Shown here piece after piece: positions 32,881 to 39,264 of a DNA stretch of 39,264 nt (its first letter is position 1; the number at the start of each line of letters is the position of its first letter). Below the pieces are notes generated by a model. The model saw nothing but the letters and a program-made list of their open reading frames with translations. It did no database searches and was not told where the DNA came from. The stretch is from Candidatus Cryptobacteroides excrementavium (GTDB lineage Bacteria > Bacteroidota > Bacteroidia > Bacteroidales > UBA932): NCBI GenBank assembly GCA_017695025.1, contig JADILX010000076.1, forward strand, positions 1-39,264, read 5' to 3'. A program made the translations under genes and the position numbers.

Positions 32881-34824
32881 CTATTCTGTAAGTTGGCGTA
32901 TACGCTCCGGGACGCCTGTATTACGGTACACCCCGCAGAATCTGTCAGCGCCAGGGCCATATGCAAAGACAGGTATCATGGAAGGAGTATGGTCATCAGT
33001 CACATATACGCCCATGATACGGCCTGTCTGCTCGTCTCCATCTATAAGCATCAGACCTCCTGTCTCATGGTCAGCGGTCACCACAACAAGGGTGTGCCCG
33101 TCCTCATCAGCAAACTTCACTGCCTCGGCAATTGCCTTGTCAAAACTCAACATCTCTATCACAGAGCCCGGGAGACAGCGTGAATGTCCGGCATAGTCTA
33201 TCTTTGCCCCCTCGACCATCAGGAAGAAACCGTCCTTGCCGCTTTTCTGCAACTGCCTTATCGAAGCCGCTGTGACATCAGCGAGGAGAGACAGGTTGGC
33301 TTCTTCTGCAGCATCTCCCATGGCATCATCTATACATATCACTTTCCCGTCAGCGGCATCAAGATCCTCAGTATCCGTTACAAACGCATAGTCCCGGGAC
33401 AACTCCCCGACAATGTCCAGTCCATCCTTCCTGTCAGTGAACAGGTCAAGTCCGCTGCCGCAGAGAAGATCCACCTTCTTGTCAAGAAGACACCTTGTAA
33501 TGGCATCGGCACTGTCCCTTTCAACATTATGGGCATAGAATGCAGCCGGAGTGGCATCGGCTATATTACCGAGAGAGACAACCCCAAGTGCATACCCCTT
33601 GTCATGGAACCAGTCGGTAAGTGACGGATAGGCAACACCGTCATCCGACATCGATATGTGGCGGTTATCATGTCTTTCACCAGTGGCCAGGGCGCTTCCT
33701 CCAGCAGCAGAGTCTGTCGTAAAGGCATTTTTCGCATGGTTGATCTGGAATCCTATGTTGCGGAACCCGAGCAGGGTAAGCCCCTTGTTGGCATAGGCGC
33801 CTGCTGTTATCTGGTTCAGCCCCATTCCATCCCCTATCAGAAATATGACATTCTTTATCTCACTGTCAGACCGGTCGCTGGCATATGTAGGTTCATATAC
33901 CCCGATACCTCCGGACAACTGGAGTTTCTCGTTCTGGAACCCGGCGAAATCCCTTGTAGTCTTGTCGAGTTTCTTTGTTCCGGTAACACCACCGTGTCTT
34001 GATGAGGCAGCGCCAATCATGAAGTTCTTGTTGCCGAAATCAGAGAAAAATGCCGCACAGGTCTCCGGGTGATCCGTATTGACATAGTCTATGCCCATGT
34101 CATAGAATGTATAATAGACAGTAACCCCTTCCGGTGCATTCCAGAAACGGACTGGCTTGCCCAATTCATGGGCATCGGCAACCGCCTCTGCAAGACGGTC
34201 ATACTCTGCCGGAATGATAGTCCCTTTCCCGTTCCACTGTGAATAACCGGAAAAATCAGCACTCATAAGAGCCACCCTCTCAAGTTCATCGGCATCATAT
34301 TCTTCTTCAAGGCTTCCGTCAAAGGAAATGAAATCCGGCCATTCCCCGAACTCGTCAGGAGACGGCACACGGCCTGTAATCACCACCCTGACAGCATCAC
34401 TGTTGACAGACGGGTCAAAAACTTCAGGCCATCTGGCAAGCATACTGCATACAGCATCGAGAGTCGGAACTGTCTCGGACTTGAGTTCCACCATCAGCTG
34501 CAGACTTTCATCCGAGTCTTTCCATGCACGTCCTCCATTCCTGCCGAAAACAGTCACGAGAGGCTCGACATACAGGCTTTCGAAAGTCATCGTCTCTGAC
34601 AGGCCCTCATAGTCATGGCCGACAAGGAGTTTGCCGTCCTTAAGGAACACATCCGCCTCAATGGAGCCGACTTTCTGCGACCATGCCTGCCAGAACGGGG
34701 CGGTCTGCATGTAATCATTGTGCGAATGAATCATTACCGGGGACTGTGCCGCCACCGTTATTCCGGAAAGCAGCATTATCGCGGCCAGTCCCGCCTTGAA
34801 CATATTGTACCTCATTATCACCAT
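32881..34824 (-). CDS. Fusion of GDPD/PI-PLC-like phosphodiesterase and alkaline phosphatase
   Basis: A 647-residue exported two-domain enzyme with a signal peptide ending TVAAQ. Residues about 30-290 are PI-PLC/GDPD-like: HSHNDY at the start, EADVF with metal ligands, and VGHD with the second His, ending at MGIDYVNTDHPE. Residues about 325-640 are an alkaline phosphatase: IGDGMG (metal), TDSAAGGSALATG (nucleophile Ser near 372), EGAKIDYAGH, TADHETGG and DDHTPSMIPV. One protein could thus cut a phosphodiester and then remove the exposed phosphate. It follows GH92 by 3 bases. An ATG at 34803 with AGG upstream is an alternative start and leaves the signal peptide intact. Confidence 0.9.
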   Translation of the reverse strand: MVIMRYNMFKAGLAAIMLLSGITVAAQSPVMIHSHNDYMQTAPFWQAWSQKVGSIEADVFLKDGKLLVGHDYEGLSETMTFESLYVEPLVTVFGRNGGRAWKDSDESLQLMVELKSETVPTLDAVCSMLARWPEVFDPSVNSDAVRVVITGRVPSPDEFGEWPDFISFDGSLEEEYDADELERVALMSADFSGYSQWNGKGTIIPAEYDRLAEAVADAHELGKPVRFWNAPEGVTVYYTFYDMGIDYVNTDHPETCAAFFSDFGNKNFMIGAASSRHGGVTGTKKLDKTTRDFAGFQNEKLQLSGGIGVYEPTYASDRSDSEIKNVIFLIGDGMGLNQITAGAYANKGLTLLGFRNIGFQINHAKNAFTTDSAAGGSALATGERHDNRHISMSDDGVAYPSLTDWFHDKGYALGVVSLGNIADATPAAFYAHNVERDSADAITRCLLDKKVDLLCGSGLDLFTDRKDGLDIVGELSRDYAFVTDTEDLDAADGKVICIDDAMGDAAEEANLSLLADVTAASIRQLQKSGKDGFFLMVEGAKIDYAGHSRCLPGSVIEMLSFDKAIAEAVKFADEDGHTLVVVTADHETGGLMLIDGDEQTGRIMGVYVTDDHTPSMIPVFAYGPGADRFCGVYRNTGVPERIRQLTE

Positions 34825-34827
34825 ATT

Positions 34828-37731
34828 TTATTTATGAAACAATCTTTCTGCCGGGATGTCCGAAAATTCCTCTTCACCTGAGGCCATCCAGCCCCAGGAC
34901 AGCGCCTGGCCTTCATAGTCCTCGAAATACAGCAGCCTGAACGGATGCAGCCCCTTGTCAAGGGCTATACGCCCTGTAGCACTTACTTCAGCATGCGACC
35001 CGTCATTATCCACTACTTTCTGTCCATTGATTTCAAGTACGCTTCCATCATCGCTCTTGGTCATGAATGTCCAGACTCCACGCTCGGGAACATCTATATA
35101 TCCGCTGAACACATATCCGTAATGGTCTTCCTGCGGAGATGAGGCGATGGACGGTGCAGGCATGACACCACGCCCGGCCACCGGAGAAGCGGCCATAGAC
35201 GCTACATCAGAGAATTTACCATCATGAAACTCATATCTTACCCCGCTTTCGGGATTCTTTACCCCGGAAGACCTGATGAAATCAGCCTTAACAGCATCAA
35301 GCACAAGAGTACGGCTCGGGGCGGCACCATCTCTGAAAGCCTTTGCCTTCAGCACGGCCGAATGCCTGAGCCTGACAGGTCCCCTGTATAGAGGAGAAAC
35401 CATATCCGGTTCCGTCCCGTCAAGAGTATACCTTATCTCAGCCCATGGCGTGGCAGTATCAAGGTTGACATCAACGCTGTCAACGAAAAGATTCACCTGC
35501 GCTGTTGTATATGGCATCGAGACAAAATCCTCCATGGTCATTGAATAAGGGGCATCTCCAGAAAACGGCTGCAATGACAGGTCAGGACGGCGCGTCAGGA
35601 CAAAGTGCAGTTCACCGCCACCCATCAGTTGTCCATATGTCACATAAGGGGTGTTCAAAGGTTTCCCGTTAAGAAGCACATGGGACACATATCTGTTCCT
35701 TCCGGGATTGTCCGCTGTCACTTTCAGGACATTGCCGGAAGAAAGAGTCAGCACGGCTTCATCAAACAGCGGGCAAGTCAATATGAACTGGCCGGTACCA
35801 GGGCATACCGGATAGAAACCAAGGGCAGAAAAGATATACCATGCAGACATCTGCCCGCAGTCTTCATTGCCAATAATACCTTCCGGAACAGGGGCATACA
35901 TCTCATCAAGCAGCGATCTGGTCAGTTCCTGGGTCTTCCACGGCATTCCGACAAAACTGTACAGGTAGGCCATATGGTGGCTCGGCTCATTGCCGTGGGC
36001 ATACTGGCCCATCAGCCCTGTAACATCTTCAAGGTCAAGTTGCATCTCATCGCTCTCCACGGTAAACAAGTCATCCAGCGCTTTCACCAGACGGTCTCGC
36101 CCGCCGAACATCTGTTCCATCCCGTGCACGTCATGAGGGACAAAAAACCTGTAATGCCATGGAGTTGCCTCAGTATAGTCGCGTCCTGTCGCAAAAGGCT
36201 CGAAAGGAGAGGCCCAACTGCCGTCCGTGTTGCGGCCGCGGAAAAAGAGAGTACTCCCGTCAAAGACATTCATATAATTTGACGCCCTCGAATAATATTC
36301 CTCTGCCACATCCGTCCGGCCCATTTTCTCGGCCATGTTTGCTATTGCCCAGTCGTCATAGGCATATTCAAGAGTCAGAGAGACAGACTCTCTCTTAAGA
36401 TTGGACGGGACATAGCCATACTCCAGATATTTATCCGACCCTTTCTTGTTGATATCCGATGACTTCATCATGGCTTCAAGCGCCTGTCCGGCATCAAAAC
36501 CGCGGATTCCCTTGGCATATGCATCGGAGATGACCGAAACTGCATGATATCCTATCATTGTACCCGTCTCGCCTGAATACAGAGGCCAGACAGGGAGTTC
36601 CCCGTCACAGTCATACATGTCAAGCATGCTCCATATCATATCATTCACGAAAGCAGTATCGGCAAGGGTCTGAAGAGGATGCCATGCCCTGAAAGTATCC
36701 CACAGCGACAGCGTTGAATAATATGTCCTGCCTTCCGGGACCTCAGAAACAGTGTTGTCATGCCTGCGGTATTGGCGGTTGACGTCATTCATCGTATTTG
36801 GGGTCAGCATAGTGTGATAGACTGCCGTATAGAAATTGATACGGTCCCGTTTCTTCCCTCCTTTCACTACAATCCCGTCAAGGGCATTCCTCCAGAGCGA
36901 CTCTGCCTCGCCCCTGGTCAAGTCGAAATCAAGAGAAGGCACTTCAGTGACACTGTTTTCCATGGCATTGGAAGCACTTACAGAGGAAAGGCCTACAGCC
37001 ATCACTACAGACTTTACTTCAGGGGCAAATGTAAGGAGCACCTGCCGGCCACCGGAAAGGACTCTCGCATTGTCAAAAGGCTCTGAAAAACGTGCATTGA
37101 AATAGACATACTGATCCTTCACCCAGCCTTGAGTCCGGCGCATCCCTGAGACCTCTGTTGCTGAAAGCACCTCGGCATAAGCCATGTCCACAGTCTCACC
37201 TGCTGTAGCATGATTCAGGTCTATCAATATATACCGCGGATGTGAGCCGCTGAATGTATATCTGTGGACTCCGGTCCTTGGTGAGGCCGTCATCTCTGCC
37301 AGAATTCCTTCTGAGGTAAAGTCTACAGAATAATATCCGCATGAAGCATGCTCGTTGCTATGGCGGAACGGATGAGGGACGAGTACCACCATACTGTCGG
37401 CACCATCCGGAGTGACAGTGATTTCAGGGTCTGAGGAATACGGGGACACCAGCACATCCAGCAGGTCGGCGCATCCGGTCCCGCTCAGATGCGTATGCGA
37501 AAACCCGATGATACTGTCATCATCATAATGATACCCGGAACATGCATCCCATCCTTCTGTCCGTGTATCCGGACTAAGCTGTACCATTCCAAACGGGACT
37601 GTCGCCCCAGGATATGTATGTCCATGAAAACCTGTGCCTATCATCGGGTCGACATACCCGGAAGGCTCCATCCGGCCAGAGCATGCACAAAGAAGCGCGA
37701 CTGCCGCCGTCAGAAGAAAAATGCGTTTCAT
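34828..37731 (-). CDS. GH92 alpha-mannosidase lipoprotein with C-terminal accessory domains
   Basis: A 967-residue exported lipoprotein (signal ending LLCAC, Cys about 17). Residues about 25-730 are a classical GH92 enzyme: YVDPMIGTGFHGHTYPGATV, GYHYDDDSIIGFSHTHLSGTG, YAHGNEPSHHMAYLYSFVG and GNEDCGQMSAWYIFSALGFY, which contains the general-acid Glu near 622. GH92 enzymes are calcium-dependent exo-alpha-mannosidases acting on N-glycans, yeast mannan or phosphomannan. GH92 proteins are often about 750 residues; here about 200 more follow: a chitobiase/hexosaminidase C-terminal-like beta domain (IRYTLDGTEP) and a PA14-like domain (VFSGYIDVPERGVWTFMTKSDDGS split near 890-915), likely for glycan binding. 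It is the first gene of the enzyme operon. Confidence 0.95.
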   Translation of the reverse strand: MKRIFLLTAAVALLCACSGRMEPSGYVDPMIGTGFHGHTYPGATVPFGMVQLSPDTRTEGWDACSGYHYDDDSIIGFSHTHLSGTGCADLLDVLVSPYSSDPEITVTPDGADSMVVLVPHPFRHSNEHASCGYYSVDFTSEGILAEMTASPRTGVHRYTFSGSHPRYILIDLNHATAGETVDMAYAEVLSATEVSGMRRTQGWVKDQYVYFNARFSEPFDNARVLSGGRQVLLTFAPEVKSVVMAVGLSSVSASNAMENSVTEVPSLDFDLTRGEAESLWRNALDGIVVKGGKKRDRINFYTAVYHTMLTPNTMNDVNRQYRRHDNTVSEVPEGRTYYSTLSLWDTFRAWHPLQTLADTAFVNDMIWSMLDMYDCDGELPVWPLYSGETGTMIGYHAVSVISDAYAKGIRGFDAGQALEAMMKSSDINKKGSDKYLEYGYVPSNLKRESVSLTLEYAYDDWAIANMAEKMGRTDVAEEYYSRASNYMNVFDGSTLFFRGRNTDGSWASPFEPFATGRDYTEATPWHYRFFVPHDVHGMEQMFGGRDRLVKALDDLFTVESDEMQLDLEDVTGLMGQYAHGNEPSHHMAYLYSFVGMPWKTQELTRSLLDEMYAPVPEGIIGNEDCGQMSAWYIFSALGFYPVCPGTGQFILTCPLFDEAVLTLSSGNVLKVTADNPGRNRYVSHVLLNGKPLNTPYVTYGQLMGGGELHFVLTRRPDLSLQPFSGDAPYSMTMEDFVSMPYTTAQVNLFVDSVDVNLDTATPWAEIRYTLDGTEPDMVSPLYRGPVRLRHSAVLKAKAFRDGAAPSRTLVLDAVKADFIRSSGVKNPESGVRYEFHDGKFSDVASMAASPVAGRGVMPAPSIASSPQEDHYGYVFSGYIDVPERGVWTFMTKSDDGSVLEINGQKVVDNDGSHAEVSATGRIALDKGLHPFRLLYFEDYEGQALSWGWMASGEEEFSDIPAERLFHK

Positions 37732-37781
37732 AATTATTGTGGTCAGTATCGGCCGGCATCAGTACCGGCATTGTATCTGCA

Positions 37782-37789
37782 CAAATTTA
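37782..37789 (-). promoter_or_regulatory. -7 box of the GH92 operon promoter
   Basis: TAAATTTG on the minus strand, identical to the susC -7 box, gives a start near 37775 and a leader of about 44 bases. There is no TTTG at the normal upstream distance, again pointing to an activator. Confidence 0.6.
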
Positions 37790-37813
37790 TTAAAGAAACG
37801 TATCCGGAAAGAA

Positions 37814-37846
37814 GCAATTCGCGCTTTTAAATCCTCACATTGCGCA
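37814..37846 (-). promoter_or_regulatory. Probable XylR/AraC-type activator site at the GH92 promoter
   Basis: On the coding strand TGCGCAATG and AGCGCGAAT have CGC cores 21 bases apart, with TGAGGATTTAAA between them. It is the counterpart of the element at 27638-27670 and lies 24 bases upstream of the -7 box, next to where the -33 box would be. It sits just past the regulator's stop codon. Confidence 0.6.
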
Positions 37847-37848
37847 AA

Positions 37849-39018
37849 TCAATGTGATTTTTTCTCCCTGTATTCAGACGGTGTAATACCTTTTATCTTC
37901 TTGAATGTCCTGGAGAGATTCTTTACATCGACTATACCGAGTTCGGCAGCAGCCTCGGACACAGTCATGCCGATGCTGAGAAGTTCGGATATCTTCTGAA
38001 TCCTGATCTGGAGAATATAGTCATATATCGATGTGCCCATCGCACGTTTGAACCTGACTTCAAGGAGTCTTCTGGACAGGGGGACTTCCCTGACAAGTTC
38101 ATCCACAGCGATTCTCTTCCCTATGTTCTCATGTATAAGTTTCAGTACCGAAGCAATATACGGATCATCATTGACGAATATGTCAGATGACTGCCTGGTA
38201 TAGATGACAGTCGGATGCACCACAACATCCTCCAGTTTCTGTCCCGGATAACGGAGGGCGCGGTCTATGAGTTGCGCCACTTCATACCCCCCTTTCTCTG
38301 CATCCTGACCGAGAGACGAGAGTGTAGGCGATGAAAGCCGGCAGACGGACTCGTCGTTATCGACGCCTATCAGAGCGACGGACTCGGGAATATTGGCCTG
38401 TCCATAGCCTTCCGTCACACTCAGCCGCCGGCAGACTTCAGTGATAAAATATGCCTGGTTGTCATCGCAAGCCATGACGGCAACCGGTTTCGGAAGTTCC
38501 CGGAGCCATCCTGCAATCCTGTCGAAATCATAGTTCCACAGACTCACCTGCGGCATTATCAAGGCTGAAAAAGTATTGCCAGGGGATGTAACCGTGTCAC
38601 GGAATCCTTCGTAGCGCTCGTCAGAAAAAACAACATCCTTTATCCCATAAAAGGCAAAATGCCTGAAGCCTTTCTTCAGAAAATACTCCCCGCACATCTT
38701 CCCTGCAAGATAATGCTCTCCGGTAATGTTCGGGATTTCACTGAATCGCCTCCGGAAATCCTGGGCAATGGCAAGAATGCCTTTCTGCGCGAAAAGTCCG
38801 ACCTCGTCCGTCTCATAAAACTGGCCGATGACCGCATCCGCCTCAATCCTGACGGCATAATCCACCACTGCCTTCATCCCGTACTTGTCCCTTATGGACA
38901 ACGGAAGGCGGCAAAGGCTCCATGCCTGACCTGCATCATGCGCATACCGGGCTATGCCAAGAAGAAGATCCCTGGCATAAGTTTCCGAGAAGTCGGTCAT
39001 GAGTATGATACGTGCCAT
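37849..39018 (-). CDS. XylR-type regulator (LacI-like sensor fused to AraC DNA-binding domain)
   Basis: A 389-residue one-component activator. Residues 1-270 form a periplasmic-binding-protein-like sugar sensor (IILMTDFSETYARDLLLGIARY; VALIGVDNDESVCRLSSPTLSS, the typical PBP core). Residues 285-389 are an AraC-type double helix-turn-helix (DELVREVPLSRRLLEVRFK, MTVSEAAAELGIVDVKNLSRTFKK, closing GITPSEYREK). This XylR architecture binds a free sugar directly. It is the only regulator near the glycan locus, and a shared two-half-site element precedes both the GH92 and susC promoters, so it is the probable local activator. The ATG at 39018 fits family starts and lies only 3 bases after a tRNA terminator's T run. 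Confidence 0.93.
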   Translation of the reverse strand: MARIILMTDFSETYARDLLLGIARYAHDAGQAWSLCRLPLSIRDKYGMKAVVDYAVRIEADAVIGQFYETDEVGLFAQKGILAIAQDFRRRFSEIPNITGEHYLAGKMCGEYFLKKGFRHFAFYGIKDVVFSDERYEGFRDTVTSPGNTFSALIMPQVSLWNYDFDRIAGWLRELPKPVAVMACDDNQAYFITEVCRRLSVTEGYGQANIPESVALIGVDNDESVCRLSSPTLSSLGQDAEKGGYEVAQLIDRALRYPGQKLEDVVVHPTVIYTRQSSDIFVNDDPYIASVLKLIHENIGKRIAVDELVREVPLSRRLLEVRFKRAMGTSIYDYILQIRIQKISELLSIGMTVSEAAAELGIVDVKNLSRTFKKIKGITPSEYREKKSH

Positions 39019-39021
39019 AGT

Positions 39022-39051
39022 AAAAAAGGCAGTCACATAACTGTAACTGCC
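39022..39051 (-). terminator. Terminator of the tRNA-Ile/tRNA-Ala unit
   Basis: GGCAGT and ACTGCC form a 6-bp stem with a 12-base loop (39051-39028), followed by six T on the minus strand. It is a standard intrinsic terminator placed right before the regulator's start codon. Confidence 0.7.
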
Positions 39052-39061
39052 TGATGATGAG

Positions 39062-39135
39062 TGGAGGTAGACGGAATCGAACCGACGACCCCCTGCTTGC
39101 AAAGCAGGTGCTCTAGCCAACTGAGCTATACCCCC
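39062..39135 (-). tRNA. tRNA-Ala (anticodon TGC)
   Basis: The acceptor GGGGGTA pairs with TACCTCC, followed by discriminator A; the anticodon arm is CCTGC-TTTGCAA-GCAGG with anticodon TGC; the T arm contains GTTCGAATC. The length is 74 nt and CCA is not encoded. It lies 3 bases downstream of tRNA-Ile. Confidence 0.96.
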
Positions 39136-39138
39136 AAG

Positions 39139-39212
39139 TAGTCCTGAGCAGACTTGAACTGCTGACCCCTACATTATCAGTGTAGTGCTCTAACCAACTG
39201 AGCTACAGGACT
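39139..39212 (-). tRNA. tRNA-Ile (anticodon GAT)
   Basis: The acceptor AGTCCTG pairs with CAGGACT; the anticodon arm is CTACA-CTGATAA-TGTAG with anticodon GAT; the T arm contains GTTCAAGTC. The length is 74 nt. Order tRNA-Ile then tRNA-Ala is that of the rRNA spacer, but no 23S gene follows here. Bases 39213-39264 show no 16S end. Confidence 0.96.
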
Positions 39213-39264
39213 GTATAATAATGAAAGACACAATAAGAGAAGAGCATTAAGCCTGATATAGACT

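Noticed and set aside
1..39264. CRISPR arrays, insertion sequences, prophage genes, rRNA
   Set aside because: No regularly spaced repeats, transposase-like or phage-like proteins, or rRNA signatures were seen on either strand.

Overview
The window looks like a chromosome segment of a gut-type Bacteroidales bacterium with mid-range GC. The reasons are: a SusC/SusD pair; many lipoproteins; promoters of the Bacteroidetes primary-sigma type (TTTG, 19 bases, TAnnTTTG), several of them exact matches; an S16 protein with a long alanine/lysine tail; and a XylR-type hybrid regulator. I cannot name the genus.

Layout. (1) 1-1442: the 5' end of a short-chain dehydrogenase and a divergent LacI-family regulator, with a promoter for each and a 15-bp palindrome over the regulator's promoter. 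(2) 1474-4216: tRNA-Leu(GAG), a secreted DUF2147-like protein, rpsP-rimM, and a DUF4465-like lipoprotein. (3) 4406-11279, minus strand: a compact lysine/diaminopimelate operon in the order dapE, lysC, dapB, dapA, dapD, aminotransferase, dapF, driven by one consensus promoter. It carries the whole succinylase branch except asd, with a LysN/MocR-like aminotransferase in the DapC position. (4) 11400-19280, plus strand: a thioester-containing alpha-2-macroglobulin and penicillin-binding protein 1C, the bacterial periplasmic defence/repair pair. (5) 19359-20615: a visibly AT-richer two-gene insert, a GHKL ATPase with a STAS-like N-terminus followed by a DUF4325 STAS-like protein, with its own promoter. 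(6) 20870-39018, minus strand: a polysaccharide/glycan utilisation locus. A XylR-type regulator is followed by a six-gene enzyme operon (GH92 mannosidase, GDPD-alkaline phosphatase fusion, GH63-like glycosidase, metallophosphoesterase, ROK sugar kinase, GH20 hexosaminidase) and a second unit (SusC, SusD, an EEP-family hydrolase, an unknown lipoprotein). (7) 39062-39212: a tRNA-Ile/tRNA-Ala pair.

How the locus seems to work. SusC/SusD would import a glycan. GH92, GH63-like and GH20 would remove mannose/glucose and HexNAc, and the ROK kinase would phosphorylate a released sugar. The unusual number of phosphate-ester enzymes (GDPD + alkaline phosphatase, calcineurin-like, EEP) suggests a phosphorylated glycan such as phosphomannan, a phosphorylated N-glycan or a GPI glycan. 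This substrate assignment is inference.

The two strongest new observations are these. First, a 33-bp element lies at the same distance upstream of the -7 boxes of both the GH92 and the susC promoters. It is built of two GCG-centred half-sites 21 bp apart and is a probable binding site for the AraC-type domain of the neighbouring regulator. Second, a run of nine G residues in susC breaks the reading frame, and loss of one G restores it exactly. This suggests phase variation, although a homopolymer sequencing error is also possible. No CRISPR array, insertion sequence or rRNA gene was seen, and no gene-free stretch exceeds 300 bases.
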